Origin: Hevea brasiliensis
Taxonomy: Eukaryota; Streptophyta; Magnoliopsida; Malpighiales; Euphorbiaceae
Assembly: GCF_030052815.1 (NCBI RefSeq)
Contig: NC_079510.1
Span: forward strand, 25,046,823 to 25,110,822
DNA length: 64,000 bases
Direction: 5' to 3'
In this document: one piece after another, positions 9,852 to 21,816 of the stretch
How the letters are laid out: each line of letters begins with the position of its first letter
How positions within the stretch are numbered: position 1 is the first letter of the stretch
The notes under the pieces: generated by a model
The model's database searches: none
The model's input: only the letters and a program-made list of their open reading frames with translations
What the model was told of the DNA's origin: nothing
Translations under genes and position numbers: made by a program

Positions 9852-12800
9852 TGTCACACCTTACCCCTCCGTAAGGCATAACATGATCCCATAGTATACC
9901 TAACGAATTAACGAACTTCACCTACCAATAACTCATTAAATATGCTACAAGGGATTTTAAATCAAATTCAATTCATTTTAAGATGTAAAGTGAAGTTGAA
10001 TCATTATTAAAAGTCTTTAATTGGAGTTTAGGTCACAAGTTAGAATTTTGATTAATTTGACATTTTGAAAATTTTATAAAAATTTCGGCAGAGTGCCGGC
10101 TGTAATTTGAGAAAACAGTTCTTCTCAAAACCTGTTAAAAACACTCCCAATATGTATTTCAACCACAACTCCAATAATTTCTAACACAATTCACCTCAAT
10201 CAATACAATGCAACACATTTTCAATAAACCTCATTATTATTTAATTTAATTCAATTTACATATAAAAGTCTCAATTGACAGAAAGGAAAACAAAAAATAT
10301 TATTAATACAAACTTTAAGATATAACTGCTTATTAAGTTTTACAATACATATGAACAACTAATTTACATTAAAATAAATTTACAAGGGTATAAAATTTTA
10401 TACCCGTACAAAATTCAAAGCAAAGTCCCTTCACTGCAGCTAAAAGCAGTTCACTCTGCTACCTTATCTTTCCCCCTATCTATGACAGCAAGAAAAAGTC
10501 ATCGCTGAGTACTATACTTAGTGGTCCACAACAATAAATTTTAAAGCCATTAAAAATAAAGGCATTCATCAATAAATAGAAATTTAAAATTTTTCACAAT
10601 CACAATTCGTAAAATTGATGTCAACATTTTTAACATTATTTTATCAAAATAAATTATAATCACTGTGTTGCCAATCAATAACACAACTTAGATCATAACA
10701 CAAAATTTCCAAACAATGTCATGTTGTACACCACGACAAAGCAATATCAACCCCACTAATGGAAATCAATGAGGGAGGTGGCTAGCTAGCTATATGAGCA
10801 CTCATCCAATCTCGACCTCAAACTGGCAAGCCAAAGAAGGAGGAACAAAGTCAATCTCAACCCCATAAATAGAGGAGGAACACAATGATTTTCCATGCCA
10901 AGTGTGATCTTGAAATACAATTCAAAATCATATCGTTCAAACATTTCATGCAAAGCACTAAACATTTTTCATTCCAAATTTTTAATTACAAAATAGGCAA
11001 TACACTATTTTTCAATAAATTCTCAATCCATAATAATCAAAATTAAATTCACACATTTATTCAACACATTTCCAAATGAAAACAAAGGGTTAAAATTTGT
11101 TGTGCACAAACCTCTTATGCTCGCCTTAACTTACTCCGCTCTATCTCCTTCGTAGGAAGGCTCTTTTCCCATTGAAACATAAAATTAAAGTGTTTCAATA
11201 CCTATCTAAATTATTTATAATAATAAGTCCAATAATTGAATTTTACACTTTAAAGTTACTTATAAAGTCGCATAAATTAAGTTCTTTGTATTTTTTGCTA
11301 TGATGGTTACTATTCCTTTGACTAGTTATGAAAAATGTTGACTTTTCCATAAATAATAGGTAGGCTAGTTCTAATTACACCCACATGCCACATTTTGGAT
11401 CACAATTTTGTTGGCATTGGTTGCCAATTGAAATTCAAAGTCTCCTAAGAGAAATTGTAAATTTTCTGTTTTTGTCTCTAAGGTTTACTGTTCTATTAGA
11501 CCTTTCTACAGTGGAAATTTGGCTAAACTTCCTTCATAAAAGTTGTTCCTTAATGTGTCTAGTTTAATTTTCTTTTTGAATCACTCCATTTAGAGTTTTG
11601 TAACTCAAGTTATGACATTTTTACCATAACTGACCGAATTGGTCATTTCTAGATTTCTAGGCAACTTTTTGGTTCTGACAGTTTTGATAACCTAATTTTG
11701 GTTGGCAATTTGACTATGTTATGGTTAGAATTTGGGTTTATGTTCTTTATAAAAGTTGTTCTACTATATCTAAACTTTCCAATGATTCAAAAATCAGGTC
11801 ATTTGGACCTCTCTACACAAAGTTATGACTATTTGAACATGTACTATTTATTTGGTCAATTCTGCCTAGTAACAAGGTACTAAATCCAGATTCAAGTAGA
11901 TTTTAGGTCTACTTGGGGTTAGTTTTAGGGCAAGGTTTCTACATGAAAATTGTTGCATTAGGACCCTGTTTTCATCTCCAATTGGCTTCACATCAATTAG
12001 AGTAGCAAAATTCAACTTATAGCCTTCTAAGTGAACAGGGGTCAAGCTGTTCAGAATTCAACACTTACCACATTCAATCCCATTTCAATTCCATGCATTC
12101 AAATGCACTTACAAGCACACCAATTGACCAATTTAAGCATAAAAAATGTCAATTGGTCATCAATTCACTAAAATCCCCAATTTTTCCCAAATTTCCTAAT
12201 CACCAAGAACCCTAATTGTCCAATTGTCACAATTCATGAAATTAATGTGTACCAATTACATCTACACACTCATTCAAGCATGAATACACATTTAACTCCA
12301 CTAAAACACAATAAACCCTAACATCTTCAACTTGGTCAAAATTCCCTAGGTTCTCGTACATGCCATTTTTGTTTCAATTTCAACAAATCTCACTCAAATT
12401 AAATGTCTAATTATGAATTTAAAGAGAGAAATGAAGGATTTTCACTAACCTTAATGATGCTCTTCTCAGTGTTCACTTTCCTTAAATTTTCTCCCAATTT
12501 CTTTCTTCAATTCTCTTCTTCTAGGGTAAATTAAGAGTTTTCTATGATTTTTTGTTAGGGTTTATGGTAAGAATTCAAGTTTTTAGAAGCTTGAATTGGT
12601 TGTTAATAGAGGAATTAAGAAAATGAGAGAGAAAGGAGAGAGAAGACCATTCAGCCAAAGGAAGAAGGTAAAGGGGAAATTAATTTTTTTTTCTTTTAAT
12701 TTTCTTTTATGGTGTTAATTATCCATAAATTTCATAATTTAAAAATTATAATTATTATTGTGTCATGCTTACTTAAGCATGATGTCATAAATCCCTTAAT

Positions 12801-13102
12801 TTCTTATTCCTTTTTCCTTTCCTTTTCACACCTCTTCATGTTTTTAATTATTTTTCATAATTTTAATTTCCTACATTTTAATGGGCATTTAGGCCAAAAG
12901 TCATCTCTAAGGGTGAATTGACCATATTGCCCTTTATCGGCCTGATCGATTTTTTTCCAATAGCACTAAATTGCTTCCTGAACTCTGATTCAATTATTTG
13001 AGCTTGTTCTCTATTCTTTTCTGTGATTTTCACATTTCCCCTAACTTCACAATTATCCCTAGGCCTGGGGTGCCATAAGGTCCCATACGAAATTAGGGTA
13101 GC

Positions 13103-13107
13103 AACTG
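13103..13107. repeat. Target duplication aactg (inner solo LTR)
   Basis: aactg occurs here and at 16935-16939, exactly flanking the inner solo LTR. Confidence 0.85.
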
Positions 13108-16100
13108 TGTCACACCCTACCCCTTTGTAAGGCATAACATGATCCCGTAGTATACCTAATGAATTACCAACTTCGTCTACTGATAACCCATTAAATACAC
13201 TACAAGGGATTTTAAAACTTTTCTTACTTCTTTTACAGTGGTGAGCACTATTTACAGGTGTTAAAAACATTTTTTGAACTGAAGTGATAGAACTAACACA
13301 TTTGAATTATTTAAAATTTCTGTAAAAATTTTGGCAGAGTGCCATCTATATTTTGAATAAAACAGTTCTTCAGAAAACCTGTAAAAAGCACTTTAATATA
13401 TTTCCAAATCTCAACTCCAACATATTTCTCAACACAACATATTTCTCAACTCAAATCCACAGTGATTTTTCAAAGACTAAGATACAAGAAATATTATACA
13501 ATTTTTACAAGTCAAAATAACTCATAATTATTTTACAACTTTAATGTATAATTTGAATTTACAACTGCTCAAACCAAAAACAAAATATACATACAGTGTA
13601 CATACATTACAGTACAAAATGCAAAATGTGGCATACTCAATATACTCGATAATCTCTCGCTGGATATACTAACAGCCTAGTATGCTGCCATGTCCGTCTG
13701 TCTACCTACGACAGCAATGAAAAGCTATCGCTGAGACAATGTCTCAGTGGTGCACAACATTAAACCAAATACAACTTTAAATCACAGTTCATAGATCATA
13801 TAAATGATGGATACATAAAATCATAGTTAAATTCAAGACAATGAACGTCATAAGGAATTTAACACAATATCACAATAAATCTCAGTAATCAAAACGTAGT
13901 TAAATTCAAAAGACAGTGAATGTCAATAAGAATTTAAACTCCATTTCACAAATTATCGAAGCTCATAATAACACAATTTAGTCGAATAATTTAAGAACAC
14001 AGTGTTGCCAATTCATTCACAACTTAAGCCATGACACAAATTTTCGATCAATGCCGCATTGTACACCACGACAAAGCAATCACGACCCCACTAATCGAAA
14101 TCAATGAGGAAGGGAGCTAGCTATATAATGAGTACCCATCCGATCACCTCAACTGGTAAACCAGAGAGGGAGAAAAATAAATCACGACTCCATAAATGGA
14201 GAAGGAAAATAAACGATCACAACCCCATAAATGGAGAAGGAATGATATGATACTGTCATGCTAAGTGTGAACACAAAATCAATTCCAAACATTTTATTCA
14301 AATGATTCGTGAGAATCCAATAAATTTCTAAAGTCATAAATTCATTCACAAAATGGCAACACAATTCATAATTAACTTCAAATTTTCACAAATCACACTA
14401 AATCAATTTTTCCACAGTTTCAAACTATTTACAATGCTTTTCAAGCAATAATTATCCATTCAAACACATTTCCATAATTGAAAACAATAATATACAAATA
14501 GTCATAATTTATTTCAATTGAAAAATTCAAAAGAAATAACTGTTGTGCACAAACCTCTGATAACTGTCTCCTGGCCTTGACTCAGTGTTTCCTTCCCTTT
14601 CCCTGAATCTTTGCTAACTGAGAAACACAATTTGAAGTGTTTCAGTACTCATTTAAACTGTCTCTAACGATAATGCTTAATAATTAATTCACTAAATTCT
14701 AATATTTGCTTAGTCAACCTAATATGTCGACCCTCGATGCATTTTAGGTAAATTAGGTTTTAATGTTATTAATATGTCACATTTGATAGTATTTTAGGGT
14801 TGGTACATGTTACCAAGTTCATTGCCGTGTATACTGCATTTTCTTGCAATTTGCTGGATTCCGGGATACTAGTTTGACCTAGCCGGACGACCTAGTTCCC
14901 TCGATTTTCGGGTTTCGGTCAAAACTACAAACTTGTAGATCTATGTCTTATTGCACGCGGGACCAAATTTCAGGTCATTCCGAGTTATGTAGACCAAGTT
15001 ATGGTCATTTTACTATTGCTGGTCAAATTGCACCAAAATTGGTCACTTTAGGTCATTTTAGGTCATTTTAGGTTCGGCCAGTTTTTGGACCCGAACTTGT
15101 GCAAGTTGTTTGACTTGCTTATGGTCATTTCTGGGCTTTGGTGTCTTCATAAGACTTGTAGATATGGGTCTTAACTATTCATGGTTAAAATTTCAGGTCA
15201 ATTGAACTTGTTTTGAGTGAGTTATGGCCTAAACACTAACTGCTGCCCAAATGGTCAATTTTCAGGCCTTATTTGCACTTAATCCGGATTTGGTCATTTT
15301 TCAAGCTACCTTGCAAGTAGAATTTTGGCAAGCTTTCTTCATGAAAGTTGGCACATTTTGTGCCTGGTTTCACCTCCAATTGGTCTCATACCAATTGGAG
15401 CCACACAATTAAAGTTATAGGCCTAAAACACAAACTGCCTTATTGCATTTCTTTCATACACATCAAGGATCACTCCTAACACTTACCAAACTCAATATTC
15501 AAGTCAATTCTGGTTGTATCATAATCTAAACATAATTCACAACACATTATAGGTCATTTTGGAAGCTTACAATTACATTCAACATACACCATAAAGTGCA
15601 GAATTTTTCAACTCAATTTACAACAATTCAAGCACCTAACTATAACACTTTTACATGTCCAACTTCACACCATCATACATACACTCAAACTACCATAACT
15701 ACTATTACAATTCCACATTATTATTCCATAAACCAAGCATGAATTCCAGCATTCTTCAAGAGCTAACAAACTGCCACAATGGTACATTTACATTCCATTA
15801 ATTTCCAAGCTTTAAATTTTATTTCACATTTACATATACTAAGTATACCTCACCCAAACAATTTCCTACACAATATACATTTAATCAATCATTTAATTCA
15901 CAACTTACAAGCATAAATAAACTGCCTTCAAGGTGTTTCCATGGCTGCCAAAAGTACACATTCCCATTCAACATCAACCCTCAAAAATTTCTTCATAAAT
16001 CAAACATCCATAACATCCTTACAAACTTTAACAAAGCAACAATAAAAAACTCAAACTTACCTATGGATGAGACTTCTTAAATCTTCACCAAAACTTCTTG

Positions 16101-16934
16101 AAATTGCTATCAAACTCTTCCTTGTGATGTGGCGATAAACTTTAATGAAGACAAGTAAAGAAAGTGTAGCTTGAAATGGGTGTAAGAAGTCATGCAAATG
16201 GGGCAGCCATGGGAGGTTTGAAAGCTTTTGGATTTTCGACAATGGTGAATGAATTGAGGAAGATGAAGATGTTGAGTGATATGGCTGTCCACTTAGGTGG
16301 AGATAATTCCCACTAACTCTCTACTAACTTTATTTAATTAATATTATATGTTAAATGTGTTAATTACTCCATTTACTCTCCACTTTTGGCTATTTACATT
16401 AGGTACCCCAAATTTAATTTTTCATTATATTTTCTAAGTGTAATATTATTTATTTTTAATGGACATTTAGGTCAAAAGATAACTCGGGGTGTCAAATGAC
16501 CACAATGCCCCTGTTCGGGTTGCATTCCCGATTTTTTGGTAACACCGGGTTTTGTCCGTTTTTCGATTTCTCACTTTTCTTTGTACTAATTATTTAATTT
16601 TTCTTTGATATTTCTAATGATATTTATACTTCAATAAATATTTATTTGAGTCCTAAAAATATTTTCTAGGGTTCCCCGCAGTCCAGGGCTAGTCAACGAT
16701 CCACGCCGTGACTTCCCGGTGCGGTCACCCATCGCTAGGGTTCTTGGGTTGCTTAACTTGATTATATTTCTTTGCTATTATTTTTTCTTTGTTTTTCTTG
16801 TATTTTCTTTTCTTGTATTTCATTATTTTATGTCTCCTCACTCATATCAAAGTATAGTTCTAGGCATCCTAGCTGTCCGGGCAACACTGGTCATCGGAAC
16901 AGTAGAACGCACTACCGAACATAGGGGTGTTACA
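13108..16934 (-). mobile_element. Solo LTR, Tekay-like family (inner, younger)
   Basis: 3827 bp, minus orientation: TGTAACACCCC at 16934 to GGGTGTGACA at 13108. It is flanked by aactg at 13103-13107 and 16935-16939. It sits inside the outer solo LTR, interrupting it near that LTR's 5' end. Terminal blocks are closer to the intact LTR at 44378 than the outer copy is, including CATCGGAACAGTAGAACGCA and CAGCGATAGC on the matching strand. There is no internal coding region. Confidence 0.9.
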
Positions 16935-17170
16935 AACTGAGCTCGCAGCCACTTCCCGGTACAGTCACCCATCACTGTGACCTCGGCTCATTTAACCTAT
17001 TATGCTTTGTTTTCTTCATTTCCATTTTACCTTCATATAATTGTTATTAATTTTTATTTAGGGATTTTCTAAATGGCATAGACTTAGCTCTAGACATCCT
17101 GACTGTCCAGATAGACACTAGTCACTGGAACAGTAGGATGTACGAAACTAATGAATATAGGGGCGTTACA

Positions 17171-19661
17171 AACCCAAAGTGGTATGTTCTACTTCTTCCT
17201 TTGCTTGTCATTTTAAGCTTGAGAATTGTTGGCTTCCTAAACCTGGTTGTACGGAGGTTGTGTATAATAGTTGGGGCTTGTCAAATTCTACAGATATTCT
17301 ATTTAAAATGAATCAGCGTGGTTCTGCCTTGCTTTGTTGGAATAAGGACCATGTTTTCCAAAACCAAAATTTGATTGACTAATGGAAAGTGAAAATCTGT
17401 ACCTTGCGTCACTCTCATGATCCTATGGATGTTGCTTTTTTATATGCTGAAAATTAGTTACAAGAAGCTCTTCATCAGTGTGAGATTTATTAGAAACAAC
17501 GCAATAAATAATTTTAGCTTAAAATGGGGGATTCTAACACTAGGTAATTTAATAATATGGCTGCAACGAGGAAGTGAAGGAATAGGGTATCTCACCTTTA
17601 TGATGCTTCTAGTGTTTGGCATGAATGGTCAGATGATCTTGGGCATTATATTGTTGATTATTTTAAAACATTATTTACTGCTTAATAATATGAGGTGGAA
17701 GATGTCTTGCAATGCGTTTCACCTAGGGTTACGATCGATTAGAACTCTCTGTTTGTGGCTTCTTTCACTAAAGATGAGGTAAAAGCAGCCTTATTTAGTA
17801 CGTAGCCTAACAAATCCTCAGGTCTAGATGGGATGAATCTAGGTTTCTATTAGCGGTTTTAGGATGTTCTTGGTAATGATGTTAATTCTGCTTGTTTGGG
17901 TTATCTTACTGCTCAGCTTCTTCTGAAAGGCTTGAATGACACAAACAGTGTTCTCATTCCTAAGAAGAAGCAACCTCATACTGTGGGAGATTTGTGTCCT
18001 ATATCCTTGTGTAATGTATTATATAAAATTGAAGCGGATTTTACCAGATCTTATATCTAAAACTCAAAGTGCTTTTATTCCTAGTCGTAGCATTGTTGAT
18101 AATTTTTTGATAAGTTTTGAGGTTATTCATTATCTAAAGCGTCAGACTCAAGGAAAGTAGGGGTTTGCTACTTTGAAGCTTGATATGTCAAAAGCTTATG
18201 ACCAAATTTAGTGGTCTTTCCTTCGAGCTCTGATGGAAAGATTGGGATTTAGTGATCACTGGATTTCTCTTGTTATGATGTCCATCTCATCAGTCCCCTA
18301 TCAAGTTTCTCATAATGGCAGATACTTTGGTCCTATTATTCCAAGTCAAGGGTTGAGACATGGTTGTCCATTATCTCCATATTTATTTATCTTATGTGCA
18401 GAGGGTTTATCGACATTGATTCAGAAAGTGAAAAGCTTGGGGAATCTTCATGGTTGTCATATTGCTTGTAGGGCTCCTTGTGTTTCTCATCTATTTTTTT
18501 CGCATATGATAGTCTGTTATTTTTTAGAGCAAATGCTACTAAGGCTACTGTGGTTAAAGATATTCTTACCAAATCTAAATCAAGTTTATTTTTCATTGCA
18601 AACACTACTGGTGGGGATCGATCTACTATTGCGCCTCTTTTGAATGTTTCCTTTGCTTGTGATCTTGTTGCTTATTTAAGTCTCCCTTCCTTAATTGGTA
18701 GTAGTAAGCTAGAAGTTCTTCTGTTTATCAAAGATAAAGTTTGGCAAAAACTTTAATCTTGGAAAAAGCAGCTCTTATCTCGTGCAGTGAAGGAGATTCT
18801 CTTGAAAACTATTTCTCAAGTGCTACCTAATTATGCAATGGGGATGTTCTTATCACCACTTTCCCTTTATTCTGATCTTGAAAAGATGATGAACAGTTTT
18901 TGGTGGGGTGGAAATCAATCTCTGAATTTATCACCATTTTCCCATTATTTGGGCTTCTACAGATTTGCTTTGACAAGGATTGTGGTGGCGTGTGGGTAAT
19001 GGCACTACTATTCGAATTTAGGACGACCCTTGGCTGGACGATGTTGAAAATCCATTCGTTTCCTCAAATGTATCCATTTCTAATGGTATTTCTCTTGTTT
19101 CATATTTAAGGGATAAGGTTACTAGTTTATGGAATCAGGACTTGATCAATTTGATGTTTAATGCCCACGATGAGAATTTAATTCTCAATATCCCTTTGTC
19201 TTCTCATGTTATTCAAGATAAGCTAATTTGGGCAGTGGAAGTTAATGGATCTTATTCTCTTAAGAGTGTATATAAGCTATTGTTTGCTTCTTTAAACTCT
19301 ATACCTGATGCTAATATGGAACCTGTTTGGCACAAACTATGGCCTCTTCGAGTTCCTCCAAAGTCTCGCAATCTAGAATGGAGAGCTTGCAATCTAGAAT
19401 GGAGAGCTTGCAACTCTATTCTCCCTACTGCAGGCCTACTTCGTCATAGAGGTGTTGATTTGGAGAGTGTTTGTCAAATTTGTAAATAAGAAACTGAGTT
19501 AGTGTTTCATATCTTAGTTGTTTGCCCCTTTGCTCATCATTGTTGGGAATTGTCTCGTGTGGGGTTTGTTTTAGGTTCTGTAACTTCCTTTAATGAATGG
19601 ATTTCCATTGCTTTTAGTAGGCTTTTAACTCAGGACTATTGTCAGTTGATTTCTTTATGTT
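17171..19661 (+). pseudogene. LINE ORF2: endonuclease end, reverse transcriptase, zf-RVT
   Basis: 17179-17382 completes the endonuclease region (FKLENCWLPKPGC). RT signatures follow in shifting frames: SVLIPKKK near 17945, LISKTQSAFIPSRSIVDNFL (18047-18110), a GLRHGCPLSPYLFILCAEGL block (18350-18410), and near 18500 FAYDSLLFF, where the catalytic FADD box has lost an Asp to Tyr. 19142-19489 is the zf-RVT region with VWHKLWPLRVPPKS and CQIC. More of the C-terminal domain continues to 19661. Many stops and frameshifts rule out function. Intact RT would copy LINE RNA at the nicked target. Confidence 0.88.
19368..19409 (+). repeat. 21-bp in-frame tandem duplication in zf-RVT
   Basis: Two copies of a 21-bp unit (19368-19388 and 19389-19409) give NLEWRAC twice. 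It keeps the frame but breaks the usual spacing of the zf-RVT region. Confidence 0.85.
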
Positions 19662-19697
19662 TGTCATGACCCGATTTCTGGGCGGGATCGGCACTAG
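19662..19697 (+). mobile_element. LTR terminus fragment (TGTCATGACCC type)
   Basis: LINE coding similarity stops at 19661. The next 36 bp begin TGTCATGACCCGATTTCTGG and end at the copia LTR. TGTCATGACCC is a common start of plant LTR retrotransposons, so this is probably the left end of another element into which the copia element inserted. The rest would lie to the right of the window. Confidence 0.5.
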
Positions 19698-21802
19698 TGA
19701 AGGAGTGGAAGTGTGGATTAAAGGGCATTAGAACCTTGAATTTTAAAATTATTTCTAAGGTTACATGCACCATACCAAGTGTCTTATGATTCTAATCAAT
19801 TTCCAATGCCCAATTGCATACCAAAACATATTTTAGCTTGCATTAAAATTTCATTTGCCATTAAAGATTATGAATTAATATTTAATTCAATTAAACCCTA
19901 ACTAAAAGAGAGATTTTTAGGTACTAACCTCTTGATGCACAATTGATGCAATCCTGACCCCTAGGATGTACTTAGAACCCCAAATGTTGTCCCTCTAGTT
20001 TGTCCACCACAAGGACACATCAAAGTTGCAATGGCAGCCCCTAGATTGGCTTCTCAAGCCTTGTCAACCAATTTTGAGATGGGGTTTATGCTTTGTGAAG
20101 GTTGTATGAATGTATTGGGAGTTAGAAACACTTTAGAATAATTTTAATCCAAGAGGAAATCAAAGTTTTTTTTTCCTTGAACCAATTCAGAAATTGAAGA
20201 AGAGAAGGAAACACCAAAAGTGATGGCAACTTGAGGGAAAAGAGAGATGAGTGATTTTTCTTTATTACTTTTCTTTATATACTTAGGTCAAACCCTCACT
20301 AACTCCCTTGCCACATGTCATCACAAGATCTCATATTGTTATTGTTTGATTTAATCCTATGAAGCCAAGTGTCAAGCTCCATTTAAATCATAATATATGG
20401 TCTTCCATCATAGAAAGACAAGTGGCAAGATCATATGGTGCCATTTGTCACCATCTCATGGTGCCACATGTCACCATGTGAAAAGACCAAGTTGCCCTTA
20501 CTTTTTAATTTGAGTTCTCAATCCAAAATTATAATTTCTCCTCTTTAAATCAATTTATATCAAATATAAATTAACTAACTAATTAATCTCCATTAATTAA
20601 TTTCTCATAATTAAATTCATAGTTAATCAAATTAAATATAAATTTAATTTATACTATACATCTAATAACCTAGATTTGGCTTCAACAATCTTATTGCAAA
20701 CCAAACCTCTTTAATTAATTAATTAAACTCTTTAATTAATCAATTAAATCACATTTTAAATGGTGATTAGTTTGTGTAGATGTATGACTTACTAGGCTTA
20801 TTACTTATTGGCAATGAGAAATTATATTAACTCTTAATATCATTAGAACTCTTTCTTACCGTAAATGATTTCTCTAAATCATTTCAGGCATATCATAGAC
20901 CATGGTTGACACCTAGCATAGTATTCCATGGCCACCCAATCAGTAATAAGGAATATTTAAATGAACCTTTAATCATATGTTACCATGTATTAGAATATCT
21001 CCGTTACAAAATCCCAATTCGAGCTAGAGTCATGGTTAATGTCAAACCCCATTTACTATGAACATTATGTTTTCTTTTAATTTCAGTTCTTGATTTATTA
21101 GATTTTCTTATTAGAAACTCTTTTCTAACTAAATCTATCTGTCCTAGCTAGGAACTTGAAACATCAAGAACAATTAAATGAATATAGAATTTTATCCCTA
21201 TTTACTTAGGGTAACGGATTCCATCTTGATCAACACCTCTCTCCATATATAACTAGTAGGAGCCAACACATGCCTATATACCCATACACAGTACAAGTAT
21301 GAAAGCAGTATCAAAGTCAAACCACCTATATACAAGATAAATGTGTTATCTCAGGTGTAAAGATTATATGAACTGATATGATATATGATAATGCATTGAC
21401 AAGAGTAAACTCCATGTGCTTATCACAAGCGTCACTAGTTCGGCCTACTTTTCATGTATAAGTACCTATCATGTTTGTTATGTGGCATAAGACTCACCAC
21501 TCCATCTTATTTATATCTCATATAAATACCTTGGGAACAAACATAATTACAATCTTTTTGGATAAGTCATGTCCTTTGTGAAGTATCCTCGATTGTGAAC
21601 CAATTTATGATATTTTGTTCTAGAAATACTGTCACTCATATTCTTAACAACTTAAGAACAAAATTTCTAACAAAATATTAATGGACCTTTTCAATTACAC
21701 ATAAATATATTATGTAAATGGAAAAGTGAAATTGCCTTTTTAATTAATAAAATATGTACAAGATCCATACAAAATGATATGCTCTAGGGCATACTACTAA
21801 CA
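19698..21802 (-). repeat. Copia 3' LTR
   Basis: 2105 bp. On the minus strand it starts TGTTAGTAGTATGCCCTAG at 21802 and ends CCACTCCTTCA at 19698. The left 300 bp match 63617-63920 with few changes, for example GGATTAAAGGGCATTAGAAC in both. Confidence 0.9.
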
Positions 21803-21816
21803 ATCTCTCACTAACA
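21803..21816 (-). promoter_or_regulatory. Copia polypurine tract
   Basis: Minus strand reads GTTAGTGAGAGAT directly before the LTR start TGTTAG. This is the expected plus-strand DNA primer position. It overlaps the pol stop codon. Confidence 0.7.

Larger units (their letters stand above)
9852..17170 (-). mobile_element. Solo LTR, Tekay-like family (outer, older)
   Basis: On the minus strand it runs from TGTAACGCCCC (17170) to a terminal GGTGTGACA (9852). It is split by the younger solo LTR, so its own sequence is 9852-13107 plus 16940-17170, about 3.49 kb. Flanking aaccc at 9847-9851 and 17171-17175 is a perfect target duplication in the LINE endonuclease. No gag-pol lies between the termini. 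The sequence matches the 44378-48085 LTR in terminal blocks and in the GTGCACCAC/GCGATAGC region. A solo LTR arises by recombination between the two LTRs of one element. Confidence 0.88.
5400..19661 (+). mobile_element. L1-type LINE, broken by later insertions
   Basis: Three separated pieces give the plant L1 order: ORF1 with a DUF4283-like domain and zinc knuckle (5470-6572), the C-terminal endonuclease (9684-9851), then endonuclease end, reverse transcriptase and zf-RVT (17171-19661). The endonuclease reads on directly across the solo-LTR insertion once one target-duplication copy is removed. The endonuclease N-terminus is missing and the 3' end lies beyond the insertion at 19662. Many stops and frameshifts show an old dead copy. 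Confidence 0.85.

Noticed and set aside
12878..13270. 130-codon minus-strand ORF
   Set aside because: It crosses the boundary between the outer and inner solo LTRs, so it is an accident of nesting.
16719..16940. 73-codon ORF at the end of the inner solo LTR
   Set aside because: It reads through the LTR terminus into the target duplication; the hydrophobic sequence comes from T-rich DNA.
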